From assembly GCF_001684975.1 (NCBI RefSeq), contig NZ_MAYH01000023.1, forward strand, positions 124,001-188,000: a stretch of DNA of 64,000 bases, given 5' to 3'. This DNA comes from Chryseobacterium artocarpi (lineage in GTDB: Bacteria > Bacteroidota > Bacteroidia > Flavobacteriales > Weeksellaceae). The notes under the pieces are model-generated. The model had not been told where the DNA came from and searched no databases. It saw only the letters and a list, made by a program, of their open reading frames with translations. The position numbers and the translations under genes were made by a program. Positions 28,124 to 37,695 of this stretch are shown piece by piece; the first letter of the stretch is position 1, and each line of letters opens with the position of its first letter.

Positions 28124-28699
28124 ATGAAAAATATTTTTTTAATGCTGTTTGCATTTGTTGCTATTTTGCAAAGCTGCACCAATCAAAAAAGTGAAATTTC
28201 TAAAGCTAAAACCAAAGAACTTATGGGAAAAACAATATACGATTTCAAAGTAGAAAGCCTTGATGGTAAGGAGATCAACTTTGCAGATTTTAAAGGAAAG
28301 AAAATCCTTATTGTAAATACTGCATCAGAGTGCGGATTTACCCCTCAGTATGCAGATCTGGAGAAATTATATGAAGAATATAAAGATAAATTGGTGATCG
28401 TAGGTTTCCCAGCAAACAACTTTGGAGGACAGGAACCGGGAACCAATGCTGAAATCGGAACTTTCTGCCAGAAAAATTATGGAGTAACATTCCCGATGGC
28501 GGCAAAAGTTTCGGTAAAAGGAGATGATACTGCACCAATCTTTAAATATCTAACAGAAAAAGACCTGAATGGTGTAAAAAACTCAACCATCCTATGGAAT
28601 TTCACCAAATTCCTTATCGATGAAAATGGAAAGCTTATTGATTCATATGTAAGTACTACAAAACCAACAAGTGAGTCGATTACGAAACATTTAAAGTAA
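28124..28699 (+). CDS. Glutathione peroxidase-family thiol peroxidase, lipoprotein form
   Basis: 191 residues. The N-terminus MKNIFLMLFAFVAILQSC is a lipoprotein signal (lipobox LQSC), so the enzyme is exported and membrane-anchored, unlike cytoplasmic homologues. The GPx tetrad is complete: Cys70 in NTASECGFTPQY (Cys, not selenocysteine), Gln103 in GFPANNFGGQEPG, Trp158 and Asn159 in ILWNFTKFLID. Cys115 (TFCQKNYG) could be the resolving cysteine of a thioredoxin-type mechanism. Reduces peroxides, probably periplasmic. Confidence 0.9.
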   Translation: MKNIFLMLFAFVAILQSCTNQKSEISKAKTKELMGKTIYDFKVESLDGKEINFADFKGKKILIVNTASECGFTPQYADLEKLYEEYKDKLVIVGFPANNFGGQEPGTNAEIGTFCQKNYGVTFPMAAKVSVKGDDTAPIFKYLTEKDLNGVKNSTILWNFTKFLIDENGKLIDSYVSTTKPTSESITKHLK

Positions 28700-28718
28700 A
28701 TAACAGAAAATTTTATAG

Positions 28719-28748
28719 AAGCGGATGAATTGTCATCCGCTTTTTTTA
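28719..28748 (+). terminator. Terminator after the peroxidase gene
   Basis: AAGCGGATGA-ATTG-TCATCCGCTT perfect 10-bp stem followed by a T run. Confidence 0.85.
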
Positions 28749-28830
28749 TGGTTTTAGATTAAAAAATACTGAATCAGTCCCGAAAATTGGGGATAATATT
28801 GTTTGTATTTATGGAATTTAGGTTAAAAAA

Positions 28831-29490
28831 TTAAGCATCAATTACCTTTTCCGCAAAGCAGAAAATATTTCCCAGCTTGATACTCGAATAGCCATTGCTT
28901 TTAATTTTAGATGAATTGATCATTGCTTTTGCTAAAATATCTGTAGGTAAAGGTTTTTGACTTTCCAACAATCCAAATTTATTGGCAAACTTAATAATTC
29001 TGCTGCCTAAAACTTCACCTGTTCTTTCAGAGTCTTTCCGTTCAAGCATTCCTGGTTTGAAAATGGTAATTTTGTTGAAATGTAACTGTTTTACAGCTTC
29101 TTCCAATTCACCTTTCATTTTAGAATAGAAAATTTTGGAGGTAGGATTTGCTCCGTAGGCAGAAACCAAAACATAATCTTCCACATCATTTTCCCTTGCA
29201 GCTTTGGCAAAATCATACTGATAATCAAAATCTACCTTTTTTTGTGCTTCCTTACTTCCCGCATCCTTTAAAGTAGTTCCCAAACAGGAAAAAGCAACAT
29301 CTCCTTTCACCATTTGCTTCCATTCTTCAGGTTTTTCGAAATTAACCACATGAACCTTAAGTTTTTCATTATGAATATCTACAGGTTTTCTTACAAAAAT
29401 ATCTACTTCCTCAAAATCTTTATCATTGAGCAATTGATTGACTAAATCTTTCCCTGTAGCGCCTGTAGCACCGATTACTAAAGCTTTCAT
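28831..29490 (-). CDS. NAD(P)-binding atypical short-chain dehydrogenase (HTATIP2-like)
   Basis: 219 residues, Rossmann fold. The N-terminal dinucleotide loop is VIGATGATGKDLVNQLL (GxxGxxG). FSCLGTTLKDAGS, YVLVSAYGANPTSKIFYSKMKGELEE (YxxxK with upstream Ser) and FKPGMLERKDS follow the layout of the TIP30/HTATIP2-type NAD(P)H-binding proteins. Cytoplasmic. Substrate unknown; many family members are regulators or reductases of small metabolites. Confidence 0.85.
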   Translation of the reverse strand: MKALVIGATGATGKDLVNQLLNDKDFEEVDIFVRKPVDIHNEKLKVHVVNFEKPEEWKQMVKGDVAFSCLGTTLKDAGSKEAQKKVDFDYQYDFAKAARENDVEDYVLVSAYGANPTSKIFYSKMKGELEEAVKQLHFNKITIFKPGMLERKDSERTGEVLGSRIIKFANKFGLLESQKPLPTDILAKAMINSSKIKSNGYSSIKLGNIFCFAEKVIDA

Positions 29491-29533
29491 AATAATGTAG
29501 TTTGATGTGATGATATTTCTTTCTTAAATTTAC

Positions 29534-29541
29534 TAAATTTG
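29534..29541 (+). promoter_or_regulatory. -7 element for the MORN-like gene
   Basis: TAAATTTG matches TAnnTTTG, 20 bases before the ATG at 29561. Confidence 0.45.
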
Positions 29542-29560
29542 ATTCAAAGTTTAGCATTTT

Positions 29561-29920
29561 ATGGGATTAAAACAACCACATAAAATCCGGGTTTCTTTTA
29601 ATGATATTGAAGACGGAGAAACAGCAGAAGAAAAATTTTTTTATAATGGGGAACATTTTAATGGTTATCTTGTGTTTGATTATCATTCCGACGGAACTGT
29701 TATGTATGAAGAAGAAATCAGGGATGGTGTTGTCATGGGATGGGTGAATGAATACTATAATAACGGAAATATAAAAAGAGAGACAATCTGCATGTATAGC
29801 ATACAGAATACCATTATGTTTAGAACATATGACGAAGATGGCAAAGAAACAAACTTTGGTCTGTTGATCTCATTGCAAACTTATGAACAATATCTTTCAG
29901 AATACCATCTCTTAGATTAA
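29561..29920 (+). CDS. Small MORN-like repeat protein
   Basis: 119 residues, no signal peptide. Contains two or three MORN_2-type repeats: FYNGEHFNGYLVFDYHSDGTVMYEEE, RDGVVMGWVNEYYNNGNIKRE, then a partial third (TYDEDGKETNFG). These short beta-hairpin repeats occur in YwqK-like proteins and in some immunity proteins; the role here is unknown. It lies 42 bases before the MmcQ/YjbR gene. Confidence 0.7.
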   Translation: MGLKQPHKIRVSFNDIEDGETAEEKFFYNGEHFNGYLVFDYHSDGTVMYEEEIRDGVVMGWVNEYYNNGNIKRETICMYSIQNTIMFRTYDEDGKETNFGLLISLQTYEQYLSEYHLLD

Positions 29921-29962
29921 AGGTAACAATTGTATTACTAATTACCCATTATTTATAAACTT

Positions 29963-30316
29963 ATGGATGCCAACGAAATATTAGAATATTGTCTTGCTAA
30001 AAAAGCAGTTACGGAAAGTTTTCCTTTTGATAACGAAACGCTTGTATTAAAAGTAGATACTAAAATGTTTCTGCTAATGAGGCTTGAAAGACAACCTTTG
30101 TCCATCAATGTAAAAACAGATCCGGAATGGAGTGCTGAGCTTCGGGAACAATATCCACAGATTACAGGAGCTTATCACATGAATAAAACCCATTGGAATT
30201 CCGTATCTGTAGATGGTTTGAAAAGAGAACTTATCTTTAAATTGATTGATCATTCTTATGATTTGGTATTTAAATCTTTAACCAAAAAAGTTCAGAATAC
30301 AATCAATAATTCTTAA
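29963..30316 (+). CDS. MmcQ/YjbR family protein
   Basis: 117 residues with the CyaY-like fold of the MmcQ/YjbR family. Recognisable features: EYCLAKKAVTESFPFDNETLVLKV at the N-terminus, LSINVKTDPEWSAELREQYPQITGAYHMNKTHWNSVSVDG in the middle (conserved P.....Y...K.HW), and a C-terminal helix LIDHSYDLVFKSL. The family has been proposed to bind DNA, but the function is not settled. Cytoplasmic. Confidence 0.9.
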   Translation: MDANEILEYCLAKKAVTESFPFDNETLVLKVDTKMFLLMRLERQPLSINVKTDPEWSAELREQYPQITGAYHMNKTHWNSVSVDGLKRELIFKLIDHSYDLVFKSLTKKVQNTINNS

Positions 30317-30416
30317 GGTATTGGTTTTATGTGCTGAATGTAATTAATTTAAGGTACGAATTTTGTTATCAAATATCTGTGAAATATTAAATTGATATTA
30401 ATTAAAATAAGAACAA

Positions 30417-30902
30417 ATGAGAAATCACCTTTTATTATTCATGGCAGCTGGAGCGTTGACGTTATCAAGCTGTAATAAACAGGAAAAAAAAGATCAGCCA
30501 ACCACACCTGAAACTACTGAAAATGTAAAATCTGAAAACATCAAAATAGAATTTACAGGAACAGAGACTTTTACAATTAAAAATCCAAAGCTTAAAGTAA
30601 GTTTATATGGAGTGAGCGAAGGTTTACAGGATACACCTGCAACATTAATTACAGAAAAAGAAGTTGAAGGAAAAGCAATTCCTTTTACGATTGAACTTCC
30701 GGTACCTGCTGATGCAGAAAGCAAAATTACTCCTAAACCTACAAATGGCGTTAAGTATTATATCGCTACAGAATGGGATTCTGATGGAAACGGGAAAGCC
30801 AATGAAAAAGGAGATATCTTTATTGATCACGATAAGGAATTCCCTAATGTGAAAATAAATGGTGAAACACCACAGAAAATTTATGTAAAAACATTGAAAT
30901 AA
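30417..30902 (+). CDS. Putative lipoprotein, 161 aa, unknown function
   Basis: MRNHLLLFMAAGALTLSSC is a lipoprotein signal (lipobox LSSC). A polar linker follows, then a beta-sandwich-like domain with IPFTIELPVPADAESKITPKP and TEWDSDGNGKANEKGDIFIDHD. The acidic DSDGNGKANEKGD stretch resembles an EF-hand-like calcium loop, but it also fits a beta-turn. No named family recognised. Confidence 0.7.
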   Translation: MRNHLLLFMAAGALTLSSCNKQEKKDQPTTPETTENVKSENIKIEFTGTETFTIKNPKLKVSLYGVSEGLQDTPATLITEKEVEGKAIPFTIELPVPADAESKITPKPTNGVKYYIATEWDSDGNGKANEKGDIFIDHDKEFPNVKINGETPQKIYVKTLK

Positions 30903-30911
30903 ATAAAAAAT

Positions 30912-30941
30912 AAACGGCTATTCAATAATGAATAGCCGTTT
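30912..30941. terminator. Bidirectional terminator, lipoprotein gene / ribF
   Basis: AAACGGCTATTCA-ATAA-TGAATAGCCGTTT, a perfect 13-bp stem between convergent genes. Confidence 0.85.
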
Positions 30942-30946
30942 CTATC

Positions 30947-31867
30947 TTAGAAAACAAATTCTTCTGTTAGTCTTTTATCTTCATCAAGTCTTTCAATAAG
31001 CTTTTCCAGCCCTTCAAACTTGATTTCATCATGAAGAAAATCTCTGAACTTTACGGTTATTCTTTGATCGTAAATATCATCATTAAAATTAAGAATATAT
31101 ACTTCAACCGTCAATTTTTCTCCATTTACTGTAGGGTTTGTTCCTATACTCAGCATTCCTTTATATTGCTGTCCTTTTACTTCAACTTCTACAATATAAG
31201 CCCCTTTTTTAGGTAAAAGCTTAATAGATTCCGTATCAATATTAGCCGTTGGGTAACCAATTGTTCTTCCTATCTTCTTGCCATGAACTACCGTCCCGGA
31301 AACAGGGTAGGAGTATCCCAGCATCTCATTGGCTTCTTTAATATTCCCTGTTAAAAGTGCATTACGAACCTTTGTAGAACTGATATTGTTTTCATGAATA
31401 TTAATCGCTTCCATTTGTTCTACCTCAAAATCAAGCTCTTTGGACAATTTTTGAAGAAGTTCAAAGTTTCCGCTTTTATTTTTCCCGAAAGAATGATCAT
31501 ATCCTATAATAAGGTATTTCACATTAAGTTTGTCAATTAAAATCTGACGTACAAATTCTTCTCCGGTTAAATTCCTGAATTCTTCATCAAATTCTTTTAG
31601 GAATAAATTATCAATACCATATTTATCAATCAATTGTTGCTTTTCTTCTATGGTATTCAGAAGCTTTAAATCCTCATTAGGATTGAAAACAAATCTTGGA
31701 TGTGGCCAAAAAGTAAGCATAGCAGTTTCCAGATTGTTAGCTGCTCCTACATTAATAAGTTCATCAATAATACTTTTATGACCCAGATGTACTCCGTCAA
31801 ACATACCTAAAGACAATGCTAGAGGCTTTTGAGAGGAATAATCTTTAAAATTTTTAAAAACTTTCAA
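30947..31867 (-). CDS. ribF: RibF, bifunctional riboflavin kinase/FAD synthetase
   Basis: 306 residues from a TTG start at 31867 (MKVFKNFKDYSSQKPLALSL). The longer in-frame start at 31933 is rejected because a clear -7 promoter box (31887-31894) lies between the two. The N-terminal FAD synthetase has GMFDGVHLGHKSII (HxGH) and VRNALLTGNIKEANEMLG (about residues 165-182). The C-terminal flavokinase has GYPVSGTVVHGKKIGRTIGYPTANI and FLHDEIKFEGLEKLIERLDED. It converts riboflavin to FMN and FAD in the cytoplasm. Confidence 0.94.
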   Translation of the reverse strand: MKVFKNFKDYSSQKPLALSLGMFDGVHLGHKSIIDELINVGAANNLETAMLTFWPHPRFVFNPNEDLKLLNTIEEKQQLIDKYGIDNLFLKEFDEEFRNLTGEEFVRQILIDKLNVKYLIIGYDHSFGKNKSGNFELLQKLSKELDFEVEQMEAINIHENNISSTKVRNALLTGNIKEANEMLGYSYPVSGTVVHGKKIGRTIGYPTANIDTESIKLLPKKGAYIVEVEVKGQQYKGMLSIGTNPTVNGEKLTVEVYILNFNDDIYDQRITVKFRDFLHDEIKFEGLEKLIERLDEDKRLTEEFVF

Positions 31868-31886
31868 AACGGAAAAATTTTGACTG

Positions 31887-31894
31887 CAAATATA
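31887..31894 (-). promoter_or_regulatory. -7 promoter element for ribF
   Basis: TATATTTG on the minus strand, with a TTG 20 bases upstream. It sits inside the longer ribF reading frame and so decides for the TTG start at 31867. The following bases GCAGTCA recur after the -7 box at 41974. Confidence 0.6.
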
Positions 31895-32024
31895 GATATA
31901 ATGTAACAATCTATCAATATAACAACGGATCAATATTTTTTACTGTTAAATACTGTTGTGAGATTGGTAAATGACAGCTTTTGCAAATTTATAAAAAGTA
32001 TGATAAAAATCTTTTTTTTACCAA

Positions 32025-33583
<1,559 letters not shown>

Positions 33584-33637
33584 TAAATTAGACATAAGAT
33601 TCTTAGACGTGAGATGAGAGACAATAATGTTTGTCAA

Positions 33638-33677
33638 AATCTTTTAATCTTTCAATCTTTTAATCTTTTAATCTAAA
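33638..33677. repeat. Octamer tandem repeat in the atpD-atpC gap
   Basis: AATCTTTT, AATCTTTC, AATCTTTT, AATCTTTT, AATCTAAA: four to five direct 8-bp units immediately before atpC (ATG 33683). Simple-sequence tract of unknown role; it could vary in copy number. Confidence 0.75.
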
Positions 33678-33682
33678 TTAAA

Positions 33683-33964
33683 ATGAATATAAAAATTTTA
33701 ACACCAGAATACGTAGTTTTTGAAGGGGAGGTTAACTCTGTATTATTGCCTGGAAAAAATGGTGAATTTCACATCATGAAAAACCACGCAGGAATCGTTT
33801 CTTCATTAATCGGTGGTAAGGTAAAATTATTTACTAATTCAGTAGATGAAGCTTATGCTAAAAACCTTACTAAAGAAAATGATAAAGACTCTGTTTTTTC
33901 TTATTCTATCAAAAGCGGTGTTGTAGAATTTAATCATAACAAAGGAATTATCCTTTGCGAATAA
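33683..33964 (+). CDS. atpC: AtpC, F1 ATP synthase epsilon subunit
   Basis: 93 residues, shorter than the enterobacterial protein (about 139), because only the N-terminal beta-sandwich is present. The C-terminal helical hairpin that inhibits ATP hydrolysis in other species is missing. Motifs: ILTPEYVVFEGEVNSVLLPGKNGEF and ILKNHAG-like IMKNHAGIVSSLIGGKVKLF. It follows atpD after 99 bases. Confidence 0.93.
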   Translation: MNIKILTPEYVVFEGEVNSVLLPGKNGEFHIMKNHAGIVSSLIGGKVKLFTNSVDEAYAKNLTKENDKDSVFSYSIKSGVVEFNHNKGIILCE

Positions 33965-33990
33965 TTAAATGAAAAGCTAAATATATTTTC

Positions 33991-34020
33991 AAAAAAGTGT
34001 AACTTTGGTTACACTTTTTT
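33991..34020 (+). terminator. Terminator of atpD-atpC
   Basis: AAAAAAGTGTAAC-TTTG-GTTACACTTTTTT, a perfect 13-bp stem with T tail. Confidence 0.9.
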
Positions 34021-34049
34021 TATTTCATTTTGTGTAAAAATCTGATTCT

Positions 34050-34871
34050 ATGAAGAAAAGTATAATCATATTCTTTACAATGCTGGGAATTGCACTCTTC
34101 AATGCCCAGAATTTTAAGACCAAAAGAGGAATTATTAATTTAGACGGAATTCCGGTTGCGAAAATTTCAAATAAGTCCAATGAATATACTTTTATGGACT
34201 TAAAGGAAACACCTCTGTATACAATCAAATTTGTTGATAAAAGCGTAGTGGATTCCGTTAGGGACAGCTATATTCAGATCAATAGAGTTTATAACAGGGA
34301 TAAAACCATTGAAGTAGATTATATCTCACCATCTGCTTTTTCCGGGGAAGAAAAATCAGCAGTTTATACATCCATAAAAGGATTTAAAATCATTGATAAT
34401 ATGGGAATCAATGTGAAAAATCTTGATGACCTATTTTTAAATGTACCTAAAAGAAAGCTTGATAATAAGACAAAAGATGCTTATACTGTCAGAAAAAAGA
34501 TAGATAAGCTCAATCTTGAGGTGAATAAAGTTGGAGAAATCCTTAGTAATGGTGTTCCCGTTGGATATTTTACCAATTTACCAGTCAGTTTTGGCTCCGA
34601 TGATAAAATCATGGAAAAAAGCTTTATAGATATTGAGATCTATGATGCCAAAAGTAAATATATAGGAAGATATATTACAACTACAAAACAACTGAAAACG
34701 GCTGGTGGAAAATCATTTACGCTCTATAAAGAAATGTCAGGAAGGGCATCTATTCTAAAATATCCAACCTATAAGGCAATTGCAGAAAGGATAGCAATTA
34801 TGGATCCGAATTTCATTAAAATACAGGAAAAAGTATCTGTGGGACCTGTTTCACAAGATAAACCTAATTGA
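34050..34871 (+). CDS. Secreted protein of unknown function, 273 aa
   Basis: Signal peptide MKKSIIIFFTMLGIALFNAQ (cleavage probably after NAQ). The mature part is strand-rich and basic, with two loosely similar segments: RGIINLDGIPVAKISNKSNEYTFMDL near residue 25 and VNKVGEILSNGVPVGYFTNLP near residue 160. This hints at an internal duplication. No known family motif and no catalytic pattern seen. Predicted periplasmic. Stands alone between two terminators. Confidence 0.75.
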   Translation: MKKSIIIFFTMLGIALFNAQNFKTKRGIINLDGIPVAKISNKSNEYTFMDLKETPLYTIKFVDKSVVDSVRDSYIQINRVYNRDKTIEVDYISPSAFSGEEKSAVYTSIKGFKIIDNMGINVKNLDDLFLNVPKRKLDNKTKDAYTVRKKIDKLNLEVNKVGEILSNGVPVGYFTNLPVSFGSDDKIMEKSFIDIEIYDAKSKYIGRYITTTKQLKTAGGKSFTLYKEMSGRASILKYPTYKAIAERIAIMDPNFIKIQEKVSVGPVSQDKPN

Positions 34872-34893
34872 ATCTGCTAAAAATATATTAAAT

Positions 34894-34925
34894 AAAACCT
34901 CGAAATTACTTTTCGAGGTTTTTAT
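34894..34925 (+). terminator. Terminator after the 273-aa secreted protein gene
   Basis: AAAACCTCGAAA-TTACT-TTTCGAGGTTTT stem-loop with T's after it. Confidence 0.8.
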
Positions 34926-34962
34926 TTTATCCACTTAATTTTTTATAATCAAACCTTATTTT

Positions 34963-35007
34963 ATTCGTGCATTCGTGGCTGATCATTTTTGCAATGAATA
35001 CACGAAT
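34963..35007. repeat. Palindromic repeat, CACGAAT family
   Basis: ATTCGTGCATTCGTGGC (34963-34979) pairs with GCAATGAATACACGAAT (34991-35007) with few mismatches, several being G-U. Core shared with the elements at 17365, 48064 and 57791. Confidence 0.65.
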
Positions 35008-35133
35008 TTTTCTTTGTTTGCTATATTAAAATATTATATAATTATTTATGCAATTTTAATTTAGATTTCATTGGAGTTATTTTATCTTAAAATTCTATCA
35101 ATTTGAAAATCCCTGAGAAAAAACGGATTAATT

Positions 35134-37329
35134 TTATAAACTCAAAATTACTCCATTTTCCTTCAATTGTTGCATAGGTTTTGAGAACCAAAACAATTCA
35201 AAATCTTCAAAATTTTCCTCAAACTGAACTTTAAGTTGTTGAGCCGTAGGCTTTTTCTGGCTTTCTATAGAGTTTTCCTCTAATATATTCATTAGCCATT
35301 CTGCTTTATCTTGTTCCATTTCAACCTTTACAATATTGGTTTTTAAGTGGAATGTAAGAAGCGTGTATGTACCAGAATATTTCTTTTTATTTTTTATGCG
35401 ATTCTCAGCGATTACGTTTTTCGTTAAAAAGACAACTTTGGAGTTTCCTTTAAATTTAAAATCTTCATCTTCCAGTAGACTGTCGTGAATATAGTCGGGA
35501 TGAATTGTTGTTCTTGGAATTTTAAAATCAAACCACTCTTGAAGGGGAAGTTCAAAATTAATTCCGTGCATATAATTGAATAAAGATTTTTTTAGACCTG
35601 AACTAAATTTATCATGATTGATCCCAGTTTTGTCTGTAAAGTCAATATCATTATTAGCAAATAAAATTTCCTGCTTGATTGGAGTAACTCCAAATTCTTC
35701 CGGGTTCAACCCAACAGGTGAGTGGGCAGTCATAGCAAACTGATGCCAAAACCCACTTTGTAAAATTCCCATTTCAAATAATTGACGAATCATTTCCATA
35801 GAATCAATCGTTTCCTGAATGGTTTGTGTTGGATAGCCATACATCAGATAAGCATGGATCATAATTCCGGCTTCTGTAAAATTTCTCGTTACTTTTGCAA
35901 CTTGTTCCACAGAAATTCCTTTATCAATTAATTTTAATAAACGATCACTTGCTACTTCCAATCCACCGGAAACTGCGACACAACCTGAAAGTTTTAATAA
36001 ATAACATAAATCACGGGTGAAGCTTTTTTCAAAACGGATATTGGTCCACCAGGTAACCACAAGTTTTCTTCGAAGAATTTCAAGAGCAACTTCCCTCATT
36101 AAAGCAGGTGGTGCAGCTTCATCTACAAAATGAAAACCGGTTTCCCCAGTAGTTTGAATAAGTTCTTCCATTCTGTCTACCAGAATTTTGGCAGAGATAG
36201 GTTCGTAGATTTTAATGTAATCTAAAGAAATATCACAGAACGTACATTTTCCCCAATAGCATCCATGAGCCATCGTTAGTTTATTCCATCTTCCGTCACT
36301 CCATAAGCTGTGCATAGGATTGGCAATTTCAATTACTGAAATATATTGGTCCAGTTTTAAATCTGTATAGTCTGGAGTTCCTATATCTGCCTGCTTAAAA
36401 TCGTGTCTTTTTGAATTGTTATTATAAACAACTTTTTGATTTTCAAGTAAAAAAGTTCTTTTGTACTGAGGTTCTTCGTTTGGTTCAGGATGAAGAATAT
36501 TCTCACATAAAAGTTCAAGAGGAAGTTCGCCATCATCTAATGTTATAAAGTCAAAAAACTCAAATACTCTTTGATCTTTGATTTCTCTTAATTCTGTATT
36601 TGGAAAACCTCCACCCATTGCAATTTTAATGTTTGGGAAATTTTTCTTTATAAACTGCGCACTTCTGAAAGCAGAATATAAGTTTCCAGGAAATGGTATT
36701 GAAAAACAAACCAATTTAGGTTGTACAACCTCTAGTTTTTCACGAAGGATATTTAAGGTAAAATCATCAATAAATGTTTGCTGATCGGATAACTTTAAAT
36801 ATAGCTCATCAAAGGAATTCGCACTTTTTCCTAAACGTTCTGCATATCTGCTGAAACCAAAATCAGTATCAATATTTTCAACAATATAATCTGAAATGTC
36901 CTCCAGATATAAGGTCGCCAAATGTTTTGCTTTATCCTGCAAACCCATATTTCCAAAAGCAAATTCCATATCATCCAATTGGTTGAAACGGGAAGCTTCA
37001 GGAAGGAAGTTCATACTGCAGATCTGTCTTGCCAGCGTTGGAGTTTTCCCTTGTAAAAAAGGAATAACCTGATCAATGGTTTTTAAATACTCTTCTCTTA
37101 ATGCATAAATTCTCTGAGAATTTTCAGAAGCATTCTGAATATCAATTTCTTTACTGAAAACCTTTTGTAGCCCACTTTTTGAAAATAATTCCAAAATAAC
37201 ATCTATTCCCAAATCCATCTGATAGCAGGAAATATTTTTAGTATTTAAAAATCCTTTAATATAAGCAGTTGCCGGATAAGGAGTGTTAAGTTGGGTAAAA
37301 GGCGGGGTAATAAGAAGGAGGTCTTTCAA
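35134..37329 (-). CDS. B12-binding-type radical SAM protein
   Basis: 731 residues. The N-terminal part (about residues 1-290) has a cobalamin-binding-like Rossmann region: LLLITPPFTQLNTPYPATAYI, then VCFSIPFPGNLYSAFRSAQFIKKNFPNIKIAMGGGFPN. The radical SAM core follows with an iron-sulfur motif CYWGKCTFC near residue 361, spaced Cx4Cx2C rather than the canonical Cx3Cx2C, then FHFVDEAAPP and VSGGLEVASDRLLKLIDKG. The C-terminal 170 residues have no recognised domain. It probably performs a radical methylation or rearrangement, possibly on a lipid. Stand-alone gene; product unknown. Confidence 0.85.
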   Translation of the reverse strand: MKDLLLITPPFTQLNTPYPATAYIKGFLNTKNISCYQMDLGIDVILELFSKSGLQKVFSKEIDIQNASENSQRIYALREEYLKTIDQVIPFLQGKTPTLARQICSMNFLPEASRFNQLDDMEFAFGNMGLQDKAKHLATLYLEDISDYIVENIDTDFGFSRYAERLGKSANSFDELYLKLSDQQTFIDDFTLNILREKLEVVQPKLVCFSIPFPGNLYSAFRSAQFIKKNFPNIKIAMGGGFPNTELREIKDQRVFEFFDFITLDDGELPLELLCENILHPEPNEEPQYKRTFLLENQKVVYNNNSKRHDFKQADIGTPDYTDLKLDQYISVIEIANPMHSLWSDGRWNKLTMAHGCYWGKCTFCDISLDYIKIYEPISAKILVDRMEELIQTTGETGFHFVDEAAPPALMREVALEILRRKLVVTWWTNIRFEKSFTRDLCYLLKLSGCVAVSGGLEVASDRLLKLIDKGISVEQVAKVTRNFTEAGIMIHAYLMYGYPTQTIQETIDSMEMIRQLFEMGILQSGFWHQFAMTAHSPVGLNPEEFGVTPIKQEILFANNDIDFTDKTGINHDKFSSGLKKSLFNYMHGINFELPLQEWFDFKIPRTTIHPDYIHDSLLEDEDFKFKGNSKVVFLTKNVIAENRIKNKKKYSGTYTLLTFHLKTNIVKVEMEQDKAEWLMNILEENSIESQKKPTAQQLKVQFEENFEDFELFWFSKPMQQLKENGVILSL

Positions 37330-37695
37330 CAGAAATTTTTTGCAAAGTTATTCCAAAGTTTTTTTAGAAAAAAATTTTTTACTCTGATTATAGACAGGTC
37401 TGAATGTTGTTATCTTCACTTACTTTTTTTCTTGTATAATTTTTCCCGCGGATCTCACGGATTTCGCAGATAAAATGCAGTCAATTTATCGTGAAAGATT
37501 TAGAATGATAGAAGAGATTTTTTTAGATGCAAAATTTTTAATAAGAGATAGCTATATTTTTAAGGGGGTAAAGATGGAATCAATTTCATTTATTCTTTTT
37601 AAGCGAATGTATTATGCATATAGCTTCTTCAGCGATAAAGTCGTTCTTCTTTGCTTTCTAAATAAAGCGTTATAATCATTACTTTGTGTTCAAAA
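37330..37695. other. 366-bp intergenic region
   Basis: Contains the minus-strand promoter of the radical SAM gene (37343) and a short GCGGATCTCACGGATTTCGC-type stretch (37447-37466) that looks like another dispersed flavobacterial intergenic repeat. Small open frames here lack ribosome-binding context or recognisable protein character and are not called. Confidence 0.6.
37343..37350 (-). promoter_or_regulatory. -7 promoter element for the radical SAM gene
   Basis: TAACTTTG on the minus strand, 13 bases before the ATG, so the leader is only a few bases long. Confidence 0.5.

Noticed and set aside
37475..37675. Small open frame in the gap before the acidic beta-rich gene
   Set aside because: The frame has no plausible initiation signal, overlaps repeat-like sequence and its composition does not look like a protein.
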